A stretch of 64,000 bases of DNA from CAWJEL01 sp964647255 (GTDB lineage: Bacteria; Chloroflexota; Anaerolineae; CG2-30-64-16). A program made the translations under genes and the position numbers. The stretch covers positions 1 through 64,000 of the forward strand of contig CAZYGI010000010.1 in the NCBI GenBank assembly GCA_964647255.1, read 5' to 3'. This document shows, piece after piece, positions 35,968 through 45,036 of this stretch (position 1 is its first letter; each line of letters begins with the position of its first letter). Below the pieces are notes generated by a model. That model had not been told where the DNA came from, searched no databases, and saw only the letters and a list, made by a program, of their open reading frames with translations.

Positions 35968-37178
35968 TCAAATCAGCGTCTTCCGCACCGCCGGGACAAG
36001 GAAGACGACGAACAGCGCGAAGGCCAGCGTCACGCCGGCACCGAGCACGACCGCGCCGGTGGAGCTCCAGCGTTCGGCCACTGCGCCGGCAAACAGCGCG
36101 CCGAGCGGCGTGGTGCCGAAGAAGAAGAGCGAATAGACGCTCATGACGCGGCCGCGCAGTTCGTCGGGCGCCATCAACTGGATGATCGTGTTGCTGGTGG
36201 CGTTCTGAATAACAAACGCAACGCCAGCGCACGCCATGAAGATCAGCGCCACGGCGAAGGAACGGGTCGCGGCGAAGGCCAACACCGTCAGCGGAAAGAC
36301 CAGGCTGCCGACGGAGAACTGCACCCCCTTGCCCCTCCGGCGACTCAACGACGCAACGGTCAGGGCGCCGGCCAGCGCGCCGACGCCGACGGCTGCGTTG
36401 AGCAGGCCGTACCCCGTCTCCCCGACCTTCAGCACATCCACGGCATAAGCCGGAAGCAAGACGGAATAGGAAAAACCGAAGATCGAGGTCATGCCGATGA
36501 CGGCCGTCAGGGTGCGCACCACCGGCTGCTGCCACACATAGCGCAGCCCATCGCCGATCTCGGCAAACATGTGGCGGTGGCTCGGCGGCCTGCCCACGTC
36601 ACTCGGGATGTTCATCCCGGCGAGCGCGATCAGCACCGCCACAAAACTGATGCCGTTGATCGCAAAACACCAACCTGCGCCCAGCCCGGCCAGCACAAAC
36701 CCGCCGATGGCCGGCCCCACCACCCGCGCCAGGTTGAACATGGTGGAGCCCATCGCGATCGCGTTCTGGAGATCGCGACGATCTTCCACCAGCATCGGCG
36801 TCAGCGCCAGGCGCGCGGGCGAGTCGAAGGCGTTGGCGATGCCGGTCAGGAACGCCAGCGCCGCGATCTGCCACACCTGCAGCACCTTCAGCCAGGTCAA
36901 CGCAGCCAGGATGAAGGCGCTGATCATCATGGCGATCTGGGTGATCATCAGCAACCGGCGCTTGGACACCCGATCCGCAAGCGCGCCCGCGGGCAACATG
37001 AAAAAAAGCGTGGGGATCGTTCCCACGGCTGTAATGGTGCCCAACGCCNNNNNNNNNNCATCCAGGTGCCGGCGAGCGACAACGCCTGGCCGATGAACCA
37101 ACGCTGAAAGTTGGGGTAACGCAAAGCCGCAAAAGTGCCCTGCATGCGCGACACCGCGGAAGGAGTGTTCGTGTTCAT
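35968..37178 (-). CDS. major facilitator superfamily exporter, EntS-like (interrupted by assembly gap)
   Basis: Twelve-helix MFS protein of the EntS/YbdA type. N-terminal piece from ATG 37178 (ALRYPNFQRWFIGQALSLAGTWM) ends at the N gap 37049-37058. The frame after the gap begins TITAVGTIPTLFFMLPAGALADRVSKRRLLM and contains the MFS A motif. Later helices include LIFMACAGVAFVIQNATSNTIIQLMAPDELRGRVMSVY. About 18-25 residues are missing in the gap by comparison with the family. ATG overlaps the stop of the zinc-ribbon gene as ATGA. The exported compound is unknown. Confidence 0.88.
37049..37058. other. assembly gap (10 N)
   Basis: Ten N within the MFS transporter gene; frame shifts across it, so size is arbitrary. 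Confidence 1.
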
Positions 37179-37681
37179 AGCAACCCTGCGTAGAGTGTGC
37201 TCGCGGCCAGGCCGGCGGCCAGGAGCACATCCCACCGCCTGAACAGGCCCGGCAGGCCCAACCAGATTGCCCCAACCCCAAGCACGCCCAGGATGAACAA
37301 GCCGGCGGCTAGCCACTTCATGCCGCGCGACCGCCGTTTGCGCACGGCGCGGCGGATCGCCTCCGCGACCAGCCCACCGGCGGCTGGCCCGGCAAAGAGC
37401 GCGAGGATAAGGCTGAAAAAGCCCAAAATGCCCAGGAACGCGTACCCCGCCGCGCCGAGGATGCCGCCCAACACCAGCGCCACCGCGCCGCCGATCACCG
37501 GGTCAAGGCGATTGCCGTTGTAGTAGACACTCTGCTGGGTCCGCACGCACTCCCGGCAGCGGTAGCCCACCGGCGTGCGCACCGCACACTGGTAGCAGAT
37601 CGGCTTATCGCACCGGTTGCAGCGCAGCATCGTCTCGCGGTCAGGATGGTTGGCGCACCGTAAGGTCGTGTCGTCGGGCAT
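37175..37681 (-). CDS. B-box/zinc-ribbon membrane protein
   Basis: 168 residues. N-terminal zinc-binding module CANHPDRETMLRCNRCDKPIC...CRECVR (about 10-48) with the spacing of B-box-type fingers. Then four hydrophobic segments (about 60-160): PVIGGAVALVLGGILGAAGYAF, FFSLILALFAGPAAGGLV, WLAAGLFILGVLGVGAIWLG and the C-terminal VLLAAGLAASTLYAGLL. Start ATG 37681 has GGAG upstream; an in-frame ATG 15 nt upstream lacks one. Probably a membrane scaffold or regulator; function unknown. Coupled to the MFS gene. Confidence 0.83.
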   Translation of the reverse strand: MPDDTTLRCANHPDRETMLRCNRCDKPICYQCAVRTPVGYRCRECVRTQQSVYYNGNRLDPVIGGAVALVLGGILGAAGYAFLGILGFFSLILALFAGPAAGGLVAEAIRRAVRKRRSRGMKWLAAGLFILGVLGVGAIWLGLPGLFRRWDVLLAAGLAASTLYAGLL

Positions 37682-37755
37682 GAAGGCTCCGTTCATGTGC
37701 CGGGTTGGCGCTTGCACTGATGCACGGCGCGCAGCGCCCGGTTCGCTCCACGCGC

Positions 37756-38604
37756 TCACCCCCGCCAGCGCAGCCGATCCATCAGCGTGCGATAGAAATA
37801 CGCGCGGTCCTGCATGTGGATGAAGTGGCTGACATGCGGGCTGGCCCGCACTTCGACGCGGTCGCCCTCGGCCAGAGCGACCTCGAACTGGCCGTCCACG
37901 GTGAGGATGGGCGCGTAATCGGCGTGCGCCTTCAGGATGACAGTTGCGCCCTGGGCCAATACCACCGGCCGGTCGAGGCTCAGGTGCGGGCAGATCGGGA
38001 TCAGCAGGATGTTCTTCAGCTCCGGCGGCAGGATCGGACCGCCCGCGGCCAGCGCATAGCCGGTGCTGCCGGTGGGCGTAGCGACGATGACACCATCCGA
38101 GCGGTAGGTCGTCAGATAGCCGTTGTCCACCCACGTCTCGGCGGTGATCATACGGGCCAACCCCCCGCGGCTGATCACGACATCGTTGAGCGCATAGTAG
38201 GCGTGATTGACCGGCGGCTCGCCCCCGCGGTCAACCCGCACGTCGAGCAGCATCCGCTCTTCCAGCCAATAGTCGGCCGCCAGCATCTGATCCAGCGGCG
38301 CCTGCCACGCATCGGGCGCCACTTCGGCCAGGAAGCTGACCTTGCCGAGCTTGATTCCCAGGATGGGCACGCCGTACTGGCTGGCGATGCGCGCGGCGCG
38401 CAGCATGGTGCCATCCCCGCCAAGGGTAATCAGGGCGTCCAGTTCTGCGACGTGCGCGAACGCGTCCGGCTCATCCCACGCCGAGCCAACCCAGACGGCG
38501 CGGCCGCGGGCGGTCAGATGTCCGGCCATTCGCTCGGCCAGGGCCAACGATTCGCTTTTCTTTGGGTGGGTCAGAAGGCCGATCGAATGTGGGGAGTTTG
38601 GCAT
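37756..38604 (-). CDS. nadK: NAD kinase
   Basis: 282 residues. Phosphorylates NAD to NADP. Motifs GGDGTMLRAAR (GGDG near 67-70), NDVVISRGG and the NE/D-rich IVATPTGSTGYALAAGGPI (about 166-184). ATG 38604 (MPNSPHSIGLL) is chosen over the upstream ATG at 38643, which lies in a repeat. Ends 74 nt before the zinc-ribbon gene start. Confidence 0.95.
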   Translation of the reverse strand: MPNSPHSIGLLTHPKKSESLALAERMAGHLTARGRAVWVGSAWDEPDAFAHVAELDALITLGGDGTMLRAARIASQYGVPILGIKLGKVSFLAEVAPDAWQAPLDQMLAADYWLEERMLLDVRVDRGGEPPVNHAYYALNDVVISRGGLARMITAETWVDNGYLTTYRSDGVIVATPTGSTGYALAAGGPILPPELKNILLIPICPHLSLDRPVVLAQGATVILKAHADYAPILTVDGQFEVALAEGDRVEVRASPHVSHFIHMQDRAYFYRTLMDRLRWRG

Positions 38605-38610
38605 GGTTTG

Positions 38611-38685
38611 TCTCGCTGATGACGAGCAGCGCGTGACGAGCAACCGATCATGCGTTGCTCATCACGCGTCACTCGTCAGTACGCT
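38611..38685. repeat. imperfect stem of TGACGAGCARC words between nadK and the GH-A gene
   Basis: CTGATGACGAGCAGCGCGTGACGAGC faces CTCATCACGCGTCACTCGTCAG, roughly 25 bp with mismatches and a short loop. The right side overlaps the stop of the downstream 1109-aa gene. Like the word stems at 18717-18830 and 42036-42115. Confidence 0.6.
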
Positions 38686-41600
38686 CTGTTTTCTTCCAGG
38701 AGTTTTCCCAGGTTCTCCGCAAAGTCCGCCTCGATCCGCTGGACGTGACAGCCGCTCATGCGCAACCCTTGTTCGACCAGCGCCGAGATCGCGCCGGTGC
38801 CCCCCAGGATAGTCACGTGACGGGCGCGCCGCGCCTCCACCTCATCGGTGCCGACAACCGGGCGGAAACGAGCGACATAACGCAGCGTTACCAGGAAGTC
38901 ATCCTTGGTGCGCGCCACGCCGCCCGTCAAGAGGTAATGGTCGAGGGTCTTGCCCGGCCCCAGGGCATTCAGATCAAAGTCCACCTGGATGCTGTTGGCC
39001 CCGTCGAGCACAATGCCGGCCTGGGTCTGCGTGCTGCCGGTCGGCGGATCGGTGTCAGGCACGGAAGCGCGGTAGGCGCCCGCAGCCAAATCCTCGAACA
39101 CGTAGGTTTCATCGCTGGCAACGACCGCGGTCAACCGCTCCGGATTTCGCTCGCCCTCGGCCGACACGGGGCCTTCGAGCACAACGATGCGCTGGGCGCC
39201 GCCCCGCACGCGCCCGCTGACGCGGCTTTGCGCGGGCGCCATCGGCTCCGCGAGATCGAAATCGGCGATGAGCCGGTTGCTGCCGTCGGCTACCAGATCT
39301 TCGACAGCCGCGGCTTCACCGAGCGTGGCGTCTTCCGCCATGATCGCGACGCGATAGACGCCTGCCGGCAGGTCTTCGAACTGGTATTTCCCATCCACCA
39401 CGGTCGCCTGGAGCGTCCCGACCGGTCCCGTCAGCACGACCAACATCCCTTCGCCGCCGGTAACAGCCCCGGCGATGAGACTGTTGGGCCGCACGGGAAC
39501 GGCGGGCTCAACGATAGGCGGTTCTTCAGCGGGCTCAAGCCCACGCACAAGCGCCGCATCGCCCTCAAAACGCACCCACATCACCCGGTTCGGCGGGAGA
39601 TTCACCTCGGCGCGCACCGTTTCCCCGGTCACCCCCCCCAGTTCTACGAAGTAGGTGCCGGGGCCCAGCGGCGCAAACTCACACGCATCGGCGCCGTATT
39701 CGGGCTTGCTCCCAGCCACCTGGGTGATGCCCCCCCAACCATAGGTGCACAGGCTCACGGCGCGGCCGGCGCCTCCGGCCACCGAGCAGCGGACGATGGA
39801 GAAGCCCGGCGCCGCGCCCCCGTCCTGGACCGACCATCGCAGCCCGCCGGGCGGCGGCGCAGGCAACTCCAGGTCAACCTGCACGGCCCCCGTACCGTCC
39901 ACCGCCACACCGGTGCGCTCGATGGTGTCGGCGGCGGGACTCTTCGCGGCGGCCTGTACGGTATAGAAGCCGGCGGCCAATTTCTCAAAGCGATAGGCGC
40001 CGTCGGGCGCGGCCTGGGTTTGCGCCACCGGTTCCGTCTGCGGCGGACGCAGCAGGCGGACGGTGCAGCCGCCGCCGTTCGTCACCTGGCCGGCGATGAC
40101 GCCCTTGCGCGGCGTCTGGGTCGTGCGCTCCGTGAACGTCACCCACAGGATGCGGCGGCCGTCCACCAGCACCTCGGCCACGACATCCACGCCCTCCGGC
40201 TGAAGCTGATAGCGGCCGACGCCCAAGGGGGCAAACTCGCAGACATCGGCGCCGTACTCAGGCTTGGACCCGGTGCGCTGCGTGACGCCCTCCCAGCCGT
40301 CCGTCCAGAGATGGATGGCAAGGCCCGGCCGGCCGGTCGCCCGGCAGCGGACGACGCCGAAGCCCGGCCCGGAACCGCCGTCAGTCACTTCCCAGCCCCA
40401 GCCCGGCGCAGTCAGATCCACAACGACCTCGTTATGGCCGTCGAGGACGATCCCGCTCTGCATCGCCGCAGCGCCGAGCAAGGCCAGCGTGTATGTGCCG
40501 GCCACGAGATCGGCGAAGCGGAAGCTCCCGTCGGCCGCCACGCTCTGCTCCTGCGCCCAATCGTCGCCGCGGCTAAGGCGCACCGTCTGACCGGCGCCGC
40601 CGCGTACCGCGCCGCGCACACTGCTGGATGCCAGCGTCACCGCGCCGCCCGTAAGATCAAACTGCGCGGTGGCTGCCGGTCGCTCGCGCGTCAGCGTCAC
40701 GTCGCGGCTGCGGTCGGCGCCGACCACCAGCACGTGGTAGCTTGCCAGCGGCACGTCGGCAAACTCATAGCGTTCGTCCGCGCCGACCCGGACCGTCACG
40801 CTCCACCCGTCGTCACGCTCCAGCTTCACAGTCAGGCCGGCTCCGCCAAGCACCTGGCCGCTGACCCGGCCGGCCAGGCCCACATCGCCCCGCCAGGCGC
40901 GCGCCTGCTTGGGCTCGGCCTTCAGCGCCTCGACAATCGGCAGCCGATTGTCGGGCCACCGGGTGCTGTACCACGCCTGGCTCTCCCAATCGGACGACCA
41001 ACTGCCCAGGGTGTAATTGCCGAGCAGCCAGAACGCGGTGCAGAAGTAGTAGTCCGGCGCATGATCGAACCGGCTGCTGGTGCCCATCATGACGCGACAC
41101 GCCTCCAGGGTCTGGGCGGCATGCAGTTGCGGGGTAGTGGCCGGGTAGCGCGGATCGGGCCGCTCGCCGACGACATAGCCGTTCTCAGTCGCCAGGATCG
41201 GCAGCGACCGGCCGATTTGATCGCGGATCAGTTTGTCATAGCGCTCGTATGCGCGCCAGCAAGATGGATCGTCGAACGCGGTGGCGCCGGGATTGGCGTG
41301 GCCCTGCCGTTCCTGGTTGATCCGCTCGAGGCTCCAGCCGCCCCACGCGACGCCGTTCCATCGTTCCGCGGCCAGCCGATCATAGTATTCCTGGGTGTAC
41401 GGCGCGCCACTCTGATTGCCGGCGTCGGCGGGGTAGTCCAGCGGATGGTTCAGACTGTAGTTGTGAAGGGCCTGCCACACCGGTTCGGCAAACAGATCGC
41501 GGCGCCCCTGCCGACAGATTTCGCCGACGAGGTCCCACTGGCTGCCCACGGTCATGGCCGGGATGCCCGGATAGCCGCCCACGGCAAGGATCGCCTCAAT

Positions 41601-42005
41601 GTCCACGATGGCATTGCGCGCCACAATTTCAAGCGCATCCGGGGGCACAACGCCGCCCGACCACTCCACGCCCATGTCAGGCTCGTTGTTGAACTCGAAA
41701 TAGCGCACCCCAGCCGCCACGTAGTCTCGCACCCAGCGCAGCGCAGCATCATCCAGCAGGCCGGGATTCGGCTGGAAGCGATACAGCCGCACCACCGGCA
41801 TGATGTCGTTCTTAAGCAGCAGCTCGGATAACTCGAGTCCGCCATCGTGCCGGGCCAACTTGACCCACTTGATGCCCATCGCCCGGAGCTCGGGCAGCCA
41901 GCCGTCTGCAATCTGACCCAGGCCAATCGCGGCCGGAAAGCCGGCGCTCCAATGAACACCGATGCCGGTGTCGCCTTTAGGACGAGGGTAGTCACGTAGG
42001 TCCAT
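38676..42005 (-). CDS. GH-A-like glycosidase with Cna/carboxypeptidase-regulatory repeats and CWB2-like tail
   Basis: 1109 residues. Residues 1-365 resemble a clan GH-A TIM barrel: RYFEFNNEPDMG gives candidate acid/base Glu108, and ILATENGYVV candidate nucleophile Glu274. About 380-1015 carries repeated beta-sandwich modules (Cna-B/carboxypeptidase-regulatory type, such as DGSFRFADLVAGTYTLAL, DGKYQFEDLPAGVYRVAI and YVFEDLAAGAYRASV). Two modules share GSKPEYGADxCEFAPLGxGxY (about 579-599 and 765-785). Residues 1060-1095 (HVTILGGTGAISALVEQGL) resemble a cell-wall-binding repeat 2. No signal peptide is visible. ATG 42005 follows GGAGG. Paralogue of the 1085-aa gene in the operon at 51942. Substrate unknown. 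Confidence 0.85.
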   Translation of the reverse strand: MDLRDYPRPKGDTGIGVHWSAGFPAAIGLGQIADGWLPELRAMGIKWVKLARHDGGLELSELLLKNDIMPVVRLYRFQPNPGLLDDAALRWVRDYVAAGVRYFEFNNEPDMGVEWSGGVVPPDALEIVARNAIVDIEAILAVGGYPGIPAMTVGSQWDLVGEICRQGRRDLFAEPVWQALHNYSLNHPLDYPADAGNQSGAPYTQEYYDRLAAERWNGVAWGGWSLERINQERQGHANPGATAFDDPSCWRAYERYDKLIRDQIGRSLPILATENGYVVGERPDPRYPATTPQLHAAQTLEACRVMMGTSSRFDHAPDYYFCTAFWLLGNYTLGSWSSDWESQAWYSTRWPDNRLPIVEALKAEPKQARAWRGDVGLAGRVSGQVLGGAGLTVKLERDDGWSVTVRVGADERYEFADVPLASYHVLVVGADRSRDVTLTRERPAATAQFDLTGGAVTLASSSVRGAVRGGAGQTVRLSRGDDWAQEQSVAADGSFRFADLVAGTYTLALLGAAAMQSGIVLDGHNEVVVDLTAPGWGWEVTDGGSGPGFGVVRCRATGRPGLAIHLWTDGWEGVTQRTGSKPEYGADVCEFAPLGVGRYQLQPEGVDVVAEVLVDGRRILWVTFTERTTQTPRKGVIAGQVTNGGGCTVRLLRPPQTEPVAQTQAAPDGAYRFEKLAAGFYTVQAAAKSPAADTIERTGVAVDGTGAVQVDLELPAPPPGGLRWSVQDGGAAPGFSIVRCSVAGGAGRAVSLCTYGWGGITQVAGSKPEYGADACEFAPLGPGTYFVELGGVTGETVRAEVNLPPNRVMWVRFEGDAALVRGLEPAEEPPIVEPAVPVRPNSLIAGAVTGGEGMLVVLTGPVGTLQATVVDGKYQFEDLPAGVYRVAIMAEDATLGEAAAVEDLVADGSNRLIADFDLAEPMAPAQSRVSGRVRGGAQRIVVLEGPVSAEGERNPERLTAVVASDETYVFEDLAAGAYRASVPDTDPPTGSTQTQAGIVLDGANSIQVDFDLNALGPGKTLDHYLLTGGVARTKDDFLVTLRYVARFRPVVGTDEVEARRARHVTILGGTGAISALVEQGLRMSGCHVQRIEADFAENLGKLLEENRAY

Positions 42006-42035
42006 GATGCGCCTCCGCCAAAAACAAGAACCGAA

Positions 42036-42115
42036 TAACGAGCAACCAAGCAGTATCCGCGTCAGGTTCGGGATCGGCCACCCATTGCTCGTTGCTCGTT
42101 ACTGGTTGCTCGTTA
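42036..42115. repeat. 12-bp inverted repeat of TAACGAGCAACC words at the hisS end
   Basis: TAACGAGCAACC (42036-42047) pairs exactly with GGTTGCTCGTTA (42104-42115); between them GCTCGTTGCTCGTTACT adds further word copies. The hisS stop codon lies in the right arm. Confidence 0.72.
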
Positions 42116-43369
42116 CACTCGCGCCCGCACCCACTCCACGACGCCGTCCGCCGCCACCGTTTCCTGCTGGCTGCTCGCCATGTCGCGCGCCACGATGACG
42201 CCGTTCGCCAGCTCCGCGTCGCCCAGGATCAGGGCATACGTCACGCCGGCCTTGTCTGCGCCCTTGAGCTGGGATTTCAAGCTGCGGCTGCCGAAAGCCA
42301 GCAGCGCGCCGATCCCCGCGGCCCGGAGATCGTTGACCAGGCGGATGGCCGGCAGGCGCGCGGCCTCGCCCAGCGGGGAGACCTGGATGCGCGGCTCCGG
42401 CAGCGCGGGCGGCGCGACGCCCTGTTGCTGCAGCGCCAGGATGATGCGTTCGATGCCCATCGCAAAACCGATGCCCGGCGTCGGCGGGCCGCCCAGCTCC
42501 TCGATCAAGCCGTCGTAGCGGCCACCGCCGCACACCGCCGACTGCGAGCCGATCCCCTCGGCCCACACCTCGAACACCGTCTTGGTGTAATAATCCAGCC
42601 CGCGCACCAGCCGGAAGTTGATCGTATGGGGCATCTCCAGTGCATCCAGGTAGCCTCGCAGCGTCGCCAGGTGACTTGCGCACTCGTCGCAGAGGTAATC
42701 GGCGCTGTGAGGAGCGGCATCCAACAGCGGCTGGATGGCCTCCTCCTTAGAATCGAGCAGGCGCAGCGGATTGATCGCCAGCCGGCGACGGTCCACCTCG
42801 TTAAGTCGGCCTTCATGGGCCTTGAAGTAGTCCACCAGCGCGGCCCGGTAGCCGGGGCGGCACCGGGGACAGCCGGTGGAGTTGAGCTGGAAGTTGAGCC
42901 CGCGGTAGCCCAGCCGCGTCAGCAGCGTCCACGCCACCGACATGACTTCCAGATCCACGGCGGGATCCATCTCCCCCAGCATCTCAACGTTGAACTGGTG
43001 GAACTGGCGATAGCGACCCGCCGCGGGCCGATCATGGCGGAAAATTGGGCCGATGGAGTAGAGCTTGACCGGCCGGGGGAGCACGTGCATACCGTGCTCG
43101 ATGAAAGCGCGCATCACGCCGGCCGTGAACTCCGGTCGCAGCGTCAGATCATCGCCGCCTTTGTCCTGGAAGGAGTACATCTCCTTATCCACGATGTCGG
43201 TGCCTTCGCCGACGCCGCGCACGAAGAGACCCGTCTCCTCGAAGATCGGTGTGTCAATCTGCTGCAAACCGTACAGCGCCGACACCGCGTGCATCTGCTC
43301 GGTGACGTAACGCCAATAAGCGCGGTCGGCCGGCAGGATGTCCTGGGTGCCGCGAATCGCTTGATACAC
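42113..43369 (-). CDS. hisS: histidine--tRNA ligase
   Basis: 418 residues. Class II synthetase: motif 1 MYQAIRGTQDILP, motif 2 YSIGPIFRHDRPAAGRYRQFHQFNVE, the histidine A motif LVRGLDYYTKTVFEVW, and motif 3 GIGFAMGIERIILAL. C-terminal anticodon-binding domain (IQVSPLGEAARL...LILGDAELANGVIVARDM) present. GTG 43369 has GGAGG upstream. Expressed from a TATAAT-containing promoter 36 nt upstream. Confidence 0.97.
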   Translation of the reverse strand: MYQAIRGTQDILPADRAYWRYVTEQMHAVSALYGLQQIDTPIFEETGLFVRGVGEGTDIVDKEMYSFQDKGGDDLTLRPEFTAGVMRAFIEHGMHVLPRPVKLYSIGPIFRHDRPAAGRYRQFHQFNVEMLGEMDPAVDLEVMSVAWTLLTRLGYRGLNFQLNSTGCPRCRPGYRAALVDYFKAHEGRLNEVDRRRLAINPLRLLDSKEEAIQPLLDAAPHSADYLCDECASHLATLRGYLDALEMPHTINFRLVRGLDYYTKTVFEVWAEGIGSQSAVCGGGRYDGLIEELGGPPTPGIGFAMGIERIILALQQQGVAPPALPEPRIQVSPLGEAARLPAIRLVNDLRAAGIGALLAFGSRSLKSQLKGADKAGVTYALILGDAELANGVIVARDMASSQQETVAADGVVEWVRARV

Positions 43370-43404
43370 TGGGGATGCCTCCGATATTGGGTTAATCGGT
43401 GGCT

Positions 43405-43410
43405 ATTATA
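43405..43410 (-). promoter_or_regulatory. -10 box TATAAT upstream of hisS
   Basis: Minus strand TATAAT at 43405-43410; no good -35 at 16-18 bp. It is inside the short spacer between hisS and the L,D-transpeptidase stop. Confidence 0.55.
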
Positions 43411-43426
43411 GTCAAGTGTCAGCGGA

Positions 43427-44176
43427 TCAGCCCACCACCGGCAGGATCACCAGCGGCACGCCCTGGGGGCCCCAGCGCGTGAACCAGACGGCGTCATCCG
43501 GCGCAAGGCGGATGCAACCGTGTGAGGCCGGATACGCGCCCAGGGCGGCCATATCTTCGTATACCTTCTTGCCGCCCACCAGCTTGTAGGGCGCGCCGTG
43601 GATGAGGATCTTGCCGCCATCCTCGAAGAGATACCACCCCTCGTCCGCGTAGACGCCGAACGCCTGGAAGGTGCCCTCGTAGCGGCCGATCAGCCCGTAC
43701 CACGGCGGCGTGCGATAGCCAGCGGCGGTGTCGCCGGTGCTGACCGGGAGTTCGCGCAGCGTCTGGCCGCCCATGTCCGGGCCGGCGGCCGGATCCCAGA
43801 CCAGCATCTTCTGGACATTCGGGTCCACGATGACGAAGCGCCGGGTCGGATCCATGCCATATTCACGCACGATCTGTGCCACCAGCGCCGGCATGGGCGC
43901 CGGCGTCTCGACGGGCGGGATGGGCGCGAGCGTCGGCGTGGGCGTGAACGCAATGATCTCCGGCTGAACCAGATCGCGGACGGGCGCCGGCGTGACCGGC
44001 CGCGGGGTGCGCGTGGGCGTAGCGGTCGCCACGGCTGAGCGGCCTGCGGAGCGCACCGAAACGCCCCACGCCGCCCAAACGACGCCAGCAAAGGCGACCA
44101 GCAGCGCGGCCGCCAGAAGGATCACCAGCGGCGTGCGGCGGGTCGCACGGGAAATCGGCGAACGCCTGGAATTCAC
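43427..44176 (-). CDS. L,D-transpeptidase (YkuD family)
   Basis: 249 residues. Membrane anchor near 18-38 (PLVILLAAALLVAFAGVVWAAW), Pro/Thr linker (about 50-95), then YkuD domain with active-site Cys in AYPASHGCIRLAPDDAVWF (about 216-234). Crosslinks peptidoglycan or anchors proteins outside the membrane. GTG 44176 overlaps the translin-like stop as GTGA. The beta-lactam-resistant L,D-transpeptidase type may modify peptidoglycan in this organism. Neighbour translin-like gene shares the transcript. Confidence 0.93.
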   Translation of the reverse strand: MNSRRSPISRATRRTPLVILLAAALLVAFAGVVWAAWGVSVRSAGRSAVATATPTRTPRPVTPAPVRDLVQPEIIAFTPTPTLAPIPPVETPAPMPALVAQIVREYGMDPTRRFVIVDPNVQKMLVWDPAAGPDMGGQTLRELPVSTGDTAAGYRTPPWYGLIGRYEGTFQAFGVYADEGWYLFEDGGKILIHGAPYKLVGGKKVYEDMAALGAYPASHGCIRLAPDDAVWFTRWGPQGVPLVILPVVG

Positions 44177-44841
44177 TGGGTCACAGCTCCCGCCGGCCCC
44201 GACGCCGCGTTCGTCCGCTCGAACGCCAGCAGCGCGGCCTCCAACTCTTCCTGCCGGACCGCCACGGTCAGATCGCCGCGCGTGCGCTCCAGCACGCCGC
44301 GCAGCACATCGGTCGTGCGCCGCAGCCCGCCGGTCAGCGCGTCCGGGAAGTCCATGGTCACCAGGTGGCTGTAAACCTCATCCATCATCGCGAGGTGCGG
44401 CTCGGCTTCCGAGCTGTGCCCCAGGCGGATGAGATCGAGGGCGAAGCGCCGCAGCTCACTGGCGGCTTCGGCCAGGCCGTTGAGATACGCGGCCGCCGGC
44501 ACGCCCAGATCGGCGGGACCGGGCACGTTATCGCTCCGCTCGCCGCGGACGAAGGCGTACAGGGTATGCGCCTCCACCAGTTCTTTTAGCGCGTCCTGCG
44601 TATAGCCCGCCTCGTACAAGTCAGCGTAGCTCGCCAGGTCCGCGGTCATCACGGCCGCGGCCTGCCGCGCCGTCGCCAGCATCTGCTCGGCTTCGGGCCA
44701 CTCGTGGCGGTGGATCGCGCGGATGCTCAACGCGCAGTAGCGGATCAGCTCGCGGCTGCGGTTCAGCGTGGCATCGCGCACCTGGTTCTTGGCGGTGAAC
44801 TCCGCCCGGATGTCTTCGATGATCTGCGCCAGTTCAGGCAA
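44173..44841 (-). CDS. translin-family protein
   Basis: 222 residues. All-helical sequence with the translin pattern IIEDIRAEFTAKNQVRDATLNRSRELIRYCALSIRAIHRHEWPEAEQMLATAR (about 6-58) and a later FALDLIRLGHSSEAEPHLAMMDEVYSHLVTMDFPDALTGGLRRTTDVLRGVLERTRGDL. Prokaryotic translin-like proteins of archaea and Chloroflexota may bind RNA; the role here is unknown. Start TTG 44841 chosen because GAGGAG lies 7 nt upstream. Preceded by TATAAT. Co-transcribed with the L,D-transpeptidase. Confidence 0.85.
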   Translation of the reverse strand: MPELAQIIEDIRAEFTAKNQVRDATLNRSRELIRYCALSIRAIHRHEWPEAEQMLATARQAAAVMTADLASYADLYEAGYTQDALKELVEAHTLYAFVRGERSDNVPGPADLGVPAAAYLNGLAEAASELRRFALDLIRLGHSSEAEPHLAMMDEVYSHLVTMDFPDALTGGLRRTTDVLRGVLERTRGDLTVAVRQEELEAALLAFERTNAASGPAGAVTQ

Positions 44842-44875
44842 CGGAATACTCCTCAAGGCATCAACTTCGATCCGG

Positions 44876-44904
44876 ATTATACTGGCAGACGGCGGTTCGG
44901 CCAA
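44876..44904 (-). promoter_or_regulatory. promoter of the translin/L,D-transpeptidase operon
   Basis: Minus strand TTGGCC (44899-44904), 17-bp spacer, TATAAT (44876-44881). Confidence 0.65.
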
Positions 44905-44927
44905 ATCGCGGCCGTTTCGGCCCGCTT

Positions 44928-44956
44928 TTGCCGAACCGCGGCGGTTGTGCTAAAAT
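44928..44956 (+). promoter_or_regulatory. promoter of the zinc-ribbon membrane protein gene
   Basis: TTGCCG (44928-44933), 17-bp spacer, TAAAAT (44951-44956) with TGC directly before (extended -10). Divergent from the translin promoter. Confidence 0.65.
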
Positions 44957-45036
44957 CTTCGTGCTCCCTCGCTGAAGATGTGCGAGGGAGTTGTATGCTC
45001 TGCCCCGGCAGCGGGGCGCTGAAAGGTACTTGTCCC

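Noticed and set aside
38655..41831. A plus-strand open frame of 1058 codons opposite the GH-A-like gene
   Set aside because: It is antisense to a gene with clear domains, has Arg/His/Ala-biased composition typical of high-GC shadow frames, and no recognisable motifs.
44704..45036. An N-terminal extension of the zinc-ribbon protein from 44704
   Set aside because: It would start upstream of the promoter at 44928-44956 and crosses the opposite translin-like gene; ATG 45037 begins the membrane protein proper.
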